64,000 nucleotides of DNA from 34-65-8 sp964516135 (GTDB lineage: Bacteria; Pseudomonadota; Alphaproteobacteria; Sphingomonadales; Sphingomonadaceae): contig CAZEWN010000013.1 in assembly GCA_964516135.1 (NCBI GenBank), positions 26,633 through 90,632 of the forward strand, given 5' to 3'. Positions 27,626-34,267 of the stretch are shown one piece after another. The first letter of the stretch is position 1; each line of letters begins with the position of its first letter. Below the pieces are notes generated by a model. That model made no database searches, was not told where the DNA came from, and saw nothing but the letters and a program-made list of their open reading frames with translations. Made by a program: the position numbers and the translations under genes.

Positions 27626-28488
27626 CCCGCTTTGCGGAACAGCAAGGTCATGCGGTCGCTTTCGCCCTTGCCCTTCAGGTCCTCGCGCTTCGTCCGCAGG
27701 ATCGGGGGCATTTCCCACACACCGTCGGCATGGTCGGCAGTGTCGTTCGGATTTGCGTTGATCTCGCTCTTGCCGACCAGTTCGAACCCGTTCAGGCGCA
27801 GAAGCGCGATCACGTCGTCCTCGCGCATATAGCCCTTGGTACCGTTGGCGTAGCTCCACGGCGCATCGGACCTCGCCCGGTGCTGCTCGATTCCTAGCAT
27901 TCCGTCGTCCTTGAGCAGGTCGCGCATGGCTTTCAATTCACTGTCGGCGATATTGCGCTGATGCAAGTTGTGCATCATCCGGGGCACGATGATCCGGTCG
28001 AAGGTCCCCTTGTGCTCGGAGGGCACCGCGTCGAGGGTATGGGCTGCGAACCGGTCGACGGGTAGCCCAGTGAAACCAGCGACGTCGGCCGGGAACTTGG
28101 CGGCGGCGGCGCGGAGCCGCTCCTGCGCGGCGGCGTCGCCAACCGCGCTGGACGAGAAGAACAAGCCGACAAGCTGACCCTCACCCCCGAGGTAATGACC
28201 GAGCAGACGCGAGAACCACTGGCCGCCGGGCGCGTATTCGCCAACCTTCATATCCGGGGCTATCTGCCAGAACGCGAGGGTGTCGGCAGGATGGCGGAAG
28301 GCATCGCGTGCGCGGTCCTCTGCGCGGGTGGGATGGTTGATCGCGCCCGACAGCGCCTCGGCATGCTGTGCCTTGAAAGTGGCGGGGTCGGTCGCGCCGT
28401 GCCCGGCATGCGCCGTTCCCGCGTGATGGTCGGCGAGTGCCGGGGCGGCGAAAGCCAGCGCGGCGGCAGCGGCATAGAGGATACGCAT
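27622..28488 (-). CDS. Exported class I methyltransferase-like protein (COG4798 type)
   Basis: A 288-residue protein starting MRILYAAAAALAFAAPALADHH, a clear signal peptide with AxA cleavage. The body has a Rossmann-like methyltransferase pattern: MKVGEYAPGGQWFSRLL in place of motif I, FDRIIVPRMMHNLHQRNI in motif IV, and DDGMLGIEQHRAR. This family is annotated as predicted methyltransferase although SAM is not expected in the periplasm. The start at 28488 was chosen for the signal peptide; an ATG at 28521 is in frame. Confidence 0.82.
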   Translation of the reverse strand: MRILYAAAAALAFAAPALADHHAGTAHAGHGATDPATFKAQHAEALSGAINHPTRAEDRARDAFRHPADTLAFWQIAPDMKVGEYAPGGQWFSRLLGHYLGGEGQLVGLFFSSSAVGDAAAQERLRAAAAKFPADVAGFTGLPVDRFAAHTLDAVPSEHKGTFDRIIVPRMMHNLHQRNIADSELKAMRDLLKDDGMLGIEQHRARSDAPWSYANGTKGYMREDDVIALLRLNGFELVGKSEINANPNDTADHADGVWEMPPILRTKREDLKGKGESDRMTLLFRKAG

Positions 28489-28590
28489 CGTGTCTCTCCC
28501 TGGGGAATCCGGATGGCGCACCTTAGGCGTGGGGCGGGCGATGACAAGGCCGCTCGCGCATCCTATCTGCCCGGGCGAAGGAGAATTTCA

Positions 28591-29130
28591 GTGAGCGAGC
28601 AGGAACAGGCAATCGTCGCTGGCGGATGCTTCTGGTGCACCGAGGCGGTATTTCGCGATGTCGTCGGCGTTAACGCGGTCGAGAGCGGCTATATTGGCGG
28701 GGCCAAGGCCAACCCGACCTACAAGGAAGTGTGCAGCGGCACGACCGGTCATGCAGAGGCGATCCGGGTAACATACAATCCGGCGACGCTGTCCTACGGC
28801 GACCTCATCGACGTGTTCATGGGCACGCACGATCCGACGCAGCTGAACCGCCAGGGCGGGGACGTCGGCACACAATACCGCAGCGCAATCTTTCCGCTGG
28901 ATGACGCGCAGCGGGCTGAGGCAAAGGCAGGGATCGCGCGCTGGAACGAGGAACATCCTGGCCAGAGCGCGGTAACCACGATCGAAGGGCCGGCACAGTG
29001 GTATCCGGCGGAAGATTATCACCAGGAATACTGGGAGGGCGAGGGCCAGCGGAACCCCTATTGCCTCGCGGTTATCCCCCCCAAGCTCCAAAAACTAAGG
29101 AAAAGCTTCGCGGCCCGCGTCAAGGCCTAG
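28591..29130 (+). CDS. msrA: Peptide-methionine (S)-S-oxide reductase
   Basis: MsrA reduces methionine-S-sulfoxide in proteins. The 179-residue product starts at GTG 28591 behind AAGGAGA. The catalytic motif GGCFWCTEAVF is present, followed by GYIGGAKANPTYKEVCSGTTGHAEAIRV and the C-terminal PAEDYHQEYWEGEGQRNPYC; the cytoplasmic form has no signal peptide. msrB lies elsewhere in the window at 43.6 kb and is not linked. A perfect hairpin follows the stop. Confidence 0.95.
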   Translation: MSEQEQAIVAGGCFWCTEAVFRDVVGVNAVESGYIGGAKANPTYKEVCSGTTGHAEAIRVTYNPATLSYGDLIDVFMGTHDPTQLNRQGGDVGTQYRSAIFPLDDAQRAEAKAGIARWNEEHPGQSAVTTIEGPAQWYPAEDYHQEYWEGEGQRNPYCLAVIPPKLQKLRKSFAARVKA

Positions 29131-29142
29131 CGAAGGGGTGGA

Positions 29143-29165
29143 CGGGGTGGGCGATGCCCACCCCG
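29143..29165. terminator. Hairpin between convergent msrA and the OmpA-like gene
   Basis: A perfect 10-bp inverted repeat, CGGGGTGGGC and GCCCACCCCG, with a 3-nt loop. It sits 12 bp after the msrA stop and 8 bp before the end of the OmpA-like gene. No U-tract follows on either side, so it may act as a bidirectional terminator or RNA end stabiliser. Confidence 0.6.
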
Positions 29166-29173
29166 CGGCATCC

Positions 29174-30058
29174 TTAGAACCCGTCGACAGCCTTGCTGAC
29201 GAGGATATTGACCGCGACACGGCGATTCTGCGCCTTGCCTTCCTCGGTCGAATTGTCAGCCGCCGGATCGGCTTCGGCCATGCCCGTCGGCGTCAGCATG
29301 CGGAACGGCTTCCAGCCGCATTGCTGCTGCAGGTAATTCACCACCCTGGTCGCGCGGCGTTCGCTAAGTTCCTGGTTGAATTCATAATCACCGGTGGAGT
29401 CGGTGTAGCCGACAACCAGCAGCAGTGCATTGTCCATCGAATTTGCCTGGTTGGCTGCCGCGCAAAGCTCTGCCTGCGCCTGGCTGGACAGGTTGTGCTT
29501 GCCGGTATCGAAGAACACGTTGGTCGTGCCCTTGATGTTGTACTGGTCGATGTCGCCCACACGGCCGCGCAGTGCTTCGGTGGCGGCGGTCTGCTCGGCG
29601 AACCCCTGCGCGGTGCCGCTGCGAATCATTGACGCGGTGCGCAAGTCGCGGCTCTTCAGATCGACGCGGCTGGCGATCAGCCCGTCGCCCCACTGTACTG
29701 TTTTGACCGTCACCGGCAGACCGTTGAGCAGCGATTGGGTGCCCAGCTTGTCACGCGACAGGCCCAGGAAACCACCGCTGGACTTCACTTCAGTCGCCTG
29801 ACCCACCGCAATTGTGGTACTGGTGCTGCCATCGGCGCTGGTGACCTGCATGCGCTCACCGCTGCGCGCGGAAATGATGCCTTCGATGTCCGGACCTTCA
29901 GGCAGACCGGACAGATCAGTCGGTAACGAGCCGTAAACGGTCGTCATGACCTCGCCGTCGGTCGGATCCTGCTGCTGTGCAGACAAACCGCTGGTGGCGG
30001 GCAGTGCGAGCATGGCGAGCGCCAGCAGTGCGGTGGAGGAATTGGGAACGGTACGCAT
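29174..30058 (-). CDS. OmpA-family peptidoglycan-binding protein
   Basis: A 294-residue exported protein. The signal peptide is about 1-27 (LPATSGLSAQ). Residues about 40-150 form a domain with repeated beta segments of unknown role. The C-terminal about 130 residues are an OmpA/MotB domain: TTNVFFDTGKHNLSSQAQAEL, LLLVVGYTDSTGDYEFN, the peptidoglycan-binding helix NQELSERRATRVVNYL and QNRRVAVNIL. No transmembrane barrel is evident, so it is probably periplasmic or attached to peptidoglycan. Confidence 0.88.
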   Translation of the reverse strand: MRTVPNSSTALLALAMLALPATSGLSAQQQDPTDGEVMTTVYGSLPTDLSGLPEGPDIEGIISARSGERMQVTSADGSTSTTIAVGQATEVKSSGGFLGLSRDKLGTQSLLNGLPVTVKTVQWGDGLIASRVDLKSRDLRTASMIRSGTAQGFAEQTAATEALRGRVGDIDQYNIKGTTNVFFDTGKHNLSSQAQAELCAAANQANSMDNALLLVVGYTDSTGDYEFNQELSERRATRVVNYLQQQCGWKPFRMLTPTGMAEADPAADNSTEEGKAQNRRVAVNILVSKAVDGF

Positions 30059-30362
30059 AAGTCACTCCTTCAAGAATTCCGGTCAGCCGGCGTCGCAGCC
30101 AGTAGTCGCGATCACCCCCCTTTGCCGCCTGATCGGTCGTCGAAGCCCCCTTGGTACAAAGCTGAATGCATCGTCGGTATCGCGCCACGGCGGCACGGAC
30201 CGCCCGCGTGTTCATGATCACCTGTCCCGCGGATGAACATGCGCGGGATCCGGGGCCATTGTGCCGGTGATGCGGGCGCGGGGTGCGGCGAACCGCCGTT
30301 AGTCGCGGTTATCTGGCTTGCCAGTAACCGTGTACCTGCGCGGCGGGGGCCGAGTCCCTCCG
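30059..30362. other. 304-bp interval without a supported gene
   Basis: Upstream of the OmpA-like gene and downstream of rsmB. Short frames of 49-110 codons occur, but none has protein-like features or homology I recognise. A ribosome-site-like GGAGTG precedes the OmpA-like start. No RNA gene was recognised; the promoter of the OmpA-like gene must lie here. Confidence 0.45.
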
Positions 30363-31598
30363 TCAGCCAACGCGCCATCGCGCGATGAAAAAACCATCGA
30401 GGCCGCCCGCTTCGACCAACATCCCGGGATGTGTCCGCAGCCACCCTTCGCTCGTTGGCGTCAGCCCTGCCGGCAATTCCGTCGCGATGATCGGATCAGG
30501 TGTCAGCGGGACAGAGAGCGCTCGGTCGGCGCCCTCTTCGCGCTCAAGCGAGCAGGTGGCGTAAACGAGCCTGCCGCCCGGCGCCAGCCAATCGGCTGCG
30601 CGCGTCAGCAGCTCCGCTTGCAATGCGGCCATCTCCGCGATCTCGCCTGCCCGCACTCGGTGGAGCACGTCGGGATGCCGCCGCGCAGTGCCGGTGGCGG
30701 AGCACGGTGCGTCGAGCAGTATCGCGTCAAAGCGATGCCTGGGTTCCCAGGCAAGCGCATCGGCGCGAACGATACCGGCCTTGAGGCCGGTACGCCTCAG
30801 ATTTTCGCGCAGCAGCTCGAGTCGTCGCTTGGATATATCGAGCGCGGCCACATCCCAGCCGGCTGCGGCCAGTTGCAGGGTCTTGCCACCCGGAGCGGCG
30901 CAAAGGTCGAGTACGCGGCGTCCCTCGCCACGCCCAAGCAACCGGGCGGGAAGCGACGCGGCAATGTCCTGAACCCACCACGCCCCCTCGGCGAACCCTG
31001 ACAGCTTCTCGACGTTACCGCCGCGCGGGAGACGCACGTGACCGGGGGCGATGCTGTCGCCGCCCAGCTGGTTGGCCCAGTGCGCTGTCTGCGACCAGTC
31101 CCGCAATGCAAGGTCTAGCGGCGGCGGCTCGGCCAATCCCGCGGCGATCGCGGGCGCGATTGCACCCCAGCGCGCGGCTACTTCCGCGGGTAGCGCAGGT
31201 GCGGCGGGCAGCTCCGCGACGCGCTTGGTTAGCGTGGCGAACACGCCGTGCGCCAGGCGGCGGGGGCCGCCGCTGAGGAGGTCGAGCCCGGTCGCGACGA
31301 CTGCGTGCGGCGGGGTCCCGAGGCGAAGCCACTGCGCCAGCATCAGCCGCAGGACCATGCGTGGCTTGGCGTCCGGCGGGAGGGGCCGGGCTGTGGCGCT
31401 GTCGATCAGCGTGTCGAGGTCGACGAGCCAGCGCAACGTTTCGCTCGCTATCGCGCGGGCGAGCGCCCTGTCCTCGAACTTACGCACGTCCGCGGTCGCG
31501 GGGGCGAACGCCTGATCGAGCGTCTCGCCCCGGCGCAGCACCGCGTCGAGCAGGCGCAGCGCGGCCTTGCGCGCGTGAATACCGGAGGGTTGGGCCAT
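30363..31598 (-). CDS. rsmB: RsmB-type rRNA (cytosine-C5)-methyltransferase
   Basis: A 411-residue protein. The N-terminal about 140 residues are a NusB-like RNA-binding domain, then a Nop2/Sun catalytic domain: LDLCAAPGGKTLQLAA (SAM motif I), the catalytic-cysteine motif DAPCSATGTARRHPDV and YATCSLEREEG. RsmB methylates C967 of 16S rRNA. The start MAQPSGIHARKAALRLLDAVL at 31598 was chosen over in-frame upstream codons because it begins the NusB domain. Alternatively, another member of the Nop2/Sun family with the same architecture. Confidence 0.9.
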   Translation of the reverse strand: MAQPSGIHARKAALRLLDAVLRRGETLDQAFAPATADVRKFEDRALARAIASETLRWLVDLDTLIDSATARPLPPDAKPRMVLRLMLAQWLRLGTPPHAVVATGLDLLSGGPRRLAHGVFATLTKRVAELPAAPALPAEVAARWGAIAPAIAAGLAEPPPLDLALRDWSQTAHWANQLGGDSIAPGHVRLPRGGNVEKLSGFAEGAWWVQDIAASLPARLLGRGEGRRVLDLCAAPGGKTLQLAAAGWDVAALDISKRRLELLRENLRRTGLKAGIVRADALAWEPRHRFDAILLDAPCSATGTARRHPDVLHRVRAGEIAEMAALQAELLTRAADWLAPGGRLVYATCSLEREEGADRALSVPLTPDPIIATELPAGLTPTSEGWLRTHPGMLVEAGGLDGFFIARWRVG

Positions 31599-31653
31599 TG
31601 CGGGCGCCCTAGCGGTGGTTGAAACCGCACGCCAGAGCGCGCATGTCTGATGC

Positions 31654-31809
31654 ATGCAACGCGCGACCAAACGGCCCCAGGGTTTCGAGAAGCCCCCCCA
31701 TTGGACCAGTGATCCCCCGCCGTTGCCGGAAAAGGTCGCGAATGGCGAAACCCTCAGCCCGACACGCTATGGCGATTGGGTGAAAGATGGGATCGCCGTC
31801 GACTTCTAG
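31654..31809 (+). CDS. DUF1674 small protein (SDHAF4-like)
   Basis: A 51-residue frame starting at ATG 31654 and ending with RYGDWVKDGIAVDF, the conserved C-terminal motif of DUF1674 proteins (RYGDWE-KGR--DF). The eukaryotic relative, SDHAF4, helps assemble succinate dehydrogenase; a similar role in bacteria is plausible but not shown by the sequence. PPHWTSDPPPLPEKV precedes it. It is divergent from rsmB, and its TAG shares CTAG with the P450 stop. Confidence 0.88.
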   Translation: MQRATKRPQGFEKPPHWTSDPPPLPEKVANGETLSPTRYGDWVKDGIAVDF

Positions 31810-33203
31810 AGAGGTCGGAACGTTACCTTCAGCCCGTCTTTCGGCTTGGGGATTGGCCAGGCCTGCCATTCGGGCGAATAGCCTGGCTCGACCGCAATCT
31901 CGTAACGGGTGAGGATTTGCGCCATCAAGATCTTCACCTGCATGTAGGCGAAGTGGAGCCCCAGGCACATGTGCGCGCCGCCACCGAATGGAACCCAGGC
32001 ATATTTGTGTCGCGCCTTCACCGCCTCGGGCGTGAAGCGCAATGGATCGAAGCGCGTGGGATTGGGCCAGTACTCTTCCATCAGATGAACATACTGCGTG
32101 TTGATGCCAACCTGCGTCCCCGCCGGTATGCGGTAGCCAGCATATTCGAATTCGCGCAACGCGCGGCGCGGGGTCGAAGGCACGGGTGCGATCAGGCGCA
32201 ATGATTCCTTGAACGCCATCTCGGTTAGTTCGAGCTTGCCCAGATCATCGTAGCCGATGTCGTACGCCCCCCCGGTCGCCGCCACGATCTCGGCGCGCAG
32301 TTTATCCTGCCATTCGGAATGCTTCGCCAGTAGCCAGACAAGCGACGTCGCGCTGGAAGTGATGGTGTCATGCGCGGCCATCATCAGGAAGTTCATGTGG
32401 TCGACCACTTCATCGACCGGCAGCAGGCTGCCATCCTCGCGGGTCGCGGTGGCAAACTGGCTGAACATGTCCTGCCCGCCGCCCTCAGCGCGGCGGCGGT
32501 GCGTTTCGCGGGTGAAATAGTCGACCAGGAATGCCCGCCCCTTTACCCCGCGGCGCATCTGGGTGAACGGCAACGGCCGGCGGATCGGCGCGACCGATGC
32601 CTGGACCATGTCGACAAACGCCTGGTTGATTCGGTCCGCTTCCGGCCCCCAGGAAATGCCGATGAAGCTGTCGGCGGCAAGGTCCAAGGTCAGCTGCTTG
32701 ATCGCCGGGTAGAACGGCATGGGCTTGTCGCCCCAGTCCTTTACGACGCGTGCGATGCCACTGTTGAGGCTGCCGGCGTAGTGGCGCATTGGACCCGGCT
32801 TGAAGGCGATCGACAGCGCGCGCCGGTCAACCCGATGATGGTCGAAATCGATGAGCATCAGCCCGCGCGGAAACAGCTTGTCGAGGATCGGGCCCCAACC
32901 CTGTTCGCTGGAGAAAATCTTCTCGCGGTCGAACAGCACCAGCTCGTTCGCCTCCGCGCCTACAAGCGCAACGGTCCACCCGCCGAAGGCACGGTTCTTG
33001 TAGACCGGACCATAGGTGCCGATCATCCGCTTCGTGAACCCGTGTGGATCGGCCAGCATGCGAAAGGTATTGCCCACGACCGGCGGCCCCGCCTCGCCCG
33101 GGATATGGTCGAGCGCTTCTCCCGGCAGCCGCTCGCTCCAATGGCGTGGAGTTGCCTCGGCGGAGGCAGCGGGGGCGAATTCGGATGTTGCGAGCGTGGC
33201 CAT
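31806..33203 (-). CDS. Cytochrome P450
   Basis: A 465-residue soluble P450. The I-helix oxygen-activation motif is AAHDTITSS, the ExxR motif is in FKESLRL, and the heme ligand lies in FGGGAHMCLGLHFA (F-G-G-G-x-x-x-C-x-G). No membrane anchor is present, so it is cytoplasmic and needs a separate ferredoxin and reductase, neither of which is nearby. The substrate is unknown. The gene has its own palindromic operator immediately upstream and lies behind hemH, which supplies heme. Confidence 0.93.
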   Translation of the reverse strand: MATLATSEFAPAASAEATPRHWSERLPGEALDHIPGEAGPPVVGNTFRMLADPHGFTKRMIGTYGPVYKNRAFGGWTVALVGAEANELVLFDREKIFSSEQGWGPILDKLFPRGLMLIDFDHHRVDRRALSIAFKPGPMRHYAGSLNSGIARVVKDWGDKPMPFYPAIKQLTLDLAADSFIGISWGPEADRINQAFVDMVQASVAPIRRPLPFTQMRRGVKGRAFLVDYFTRETHRRRAEGGGQDMFSQFATATREDGSLLPVDEVVDHMNFLMMAAHDTITSSATSLVWLLAKHSEWQDKLRAEIVAATGGAYDIGYDDLGKLELTEMAFKESLRLIAPVPSTPRRALREFEYAGYRIPAGTQVGINTQYVHLMEEYWPNPTRFDPLRFTPEAVKARHKYAWVPFGGGAHMCLGLHFAYMQVKILMAQILTRYEIAVEPGYSPEWQAWPIPKPKDGLKVTFRPL

Positions 33204-33213
33204 GCGTCACTCC

Positions 33214-33235
33214 TTACCTACACGAGTGTAAGTAA
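33214..33235 (-). promoter_or_regulatory. Palindromic operator upstream of the P450 gene
   Basis: A 22-bp near-palindrome with half-sites TTACNTACAC and GTGTANGTAA; 18 of 22 positions are self-complementary. It begins right beside the GGAGT ribosome site (33209-33213) and 11 bp from the ATG. The size and symmetry fit a TetR- or MarR-type dimer site that would repress P450 transcription. No regulator gene of that kind is in the window. Confidence 0.6.
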
Positions 33236-33244
33236 ATCCTAACG

Positions 33245-34267
33245 CTAAATCCAGCCCGACAATTCGCGGCGAATAATCGTGTCCAGCATGTTCATTCCTG
33301 CTTCGGATGTGTTGAGGCAGGCAAGTGCGGCGTATTGTTCGCCACCGGCGGCCAGGAATGTCTCACGGCCTTGCATGGCGATCTCCTCCAGCGTTTCGAG
33401 GCAGTCGGCGGCGAATCCTGGCATCGCCACCGCCATGCGGCGGGTGCCCGCCAGGGCTTCGGCCTCGATCGTCGTATCGGTGGCGGGTTCCAGCCATTTG
33501 GCCCGGCCGAAGCGCGATTGGAATGTCGTAACCACGCGCAGGCCGGGCCGGGCCAGTGCCTGCTCCAGCAGCCGCGCGGTCTTGCGGCAGTGACAGTGGT
33601 ATGGGTCGCCCAGGTGCAGGGTTCGCTCGGGCATTCCGTGGAAGCTCAACAACAGCACTTCGGGCATGAAGGCGAGCCCGTCCAGCTGTCGGCCGAGATC
33701 GGCGGAAAGCGCGGCGATATGCGCCGGGTCGTCATGATAGGGGGGCAGGGTCCGCAGCGCGGGTTGCCAACGCATTGTGCGCAAGGTTTCCGCAGCTTTG
33801 TCCACAACCGTCGCCGTCGTCGCCGCGCAGTATTGCGGATAGAGCGGCGCGAGCAGGATGCGCTCGCACCCCGCTTCCATCAGCGCGCGCAGCCGTGTGT
33901 CGATCGCGGGACTGCCGTACCGCATTGCCCAGTCGACCCGCACATCCATGCCAAGCCGCGCTTGCAGCGCTTCGGCCTGGGCACGGGTGATGGCCGCGAG
34001 TGGCGATCCGGCCTCCGTCCAGACCTGTGCGTATGCGTGGGCAGACTTCTTGGGCCGGGTGTTCAGCACGATCCCGCGCAGGATCGGTTGCCACAACAGC
34101 GCGGGAATTTCGACGACGCGGCGGTCCGAAAGAAATTCCTTGAGATAGCGTCGCACCGATGCTGGATCGGGCGCTTCGGGCGTCCCAAGGTTCACCAGCA
34201 ATACCCCCACCCCGCTGCTGCGAACCGGCTGGTGGGTCGAGGGCGGCGATTGCGGTTGCCAGGTCAT
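33245..34267 (-). CDS. hemH: Ferrochelatase
   Basis: HemH inserts Fe2+ into protoporphyrin IX, the last step of heme synthesis. The 340-residue product shows GVLLVNLGTPEAPDP, YPQYCAATTATV, the active-site histidine in LLSFHGMPERTLHLGDPYHCHC, and the KWLEPATDTTIE segment with the conserved glutamate. Long open frame upstream is spurious; ATG 34267 overlaps the stop of the upstream gene as ATGA. The product is probably membrane-associated or soluble. Confidence 0.95.
   Translation of the reverse strand: MTWQPQSPPSTHQPVRSSGVGVLLVNLGTPEAPDPASVRRYLKEFLSDRRVVEIPALLWQPILRGIVLNTRPKKSAHAYAQVWTEAGSPLAAITRAQAEALQARLGMDVRVDWAMRYGSPAIDTRLRALMEAGCERILLAPLYPQYCAATTATVVDKAAETLRTMRWQPALRTLPPYHDDPAHIAALSADLGRQLDGLAFMPEVLLLSFHGMPERTLHLGDPYHCHCRKTARLLEQALARPGLRVVTTFQSRFGRAKWLEPATDTTIEAEALAGTRRMAVAMPGFAADCLETLEEIAMQGRETFLAAGGEQYAALACLNTSEAGMNMLDTIIRRELSGWI

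Noticed and set aside
31643..31652. Earlier ATG codons in front of the DUF1674 gene
   Set aside because: They are in other frames and cannot yield the conserved RYGDW motif.
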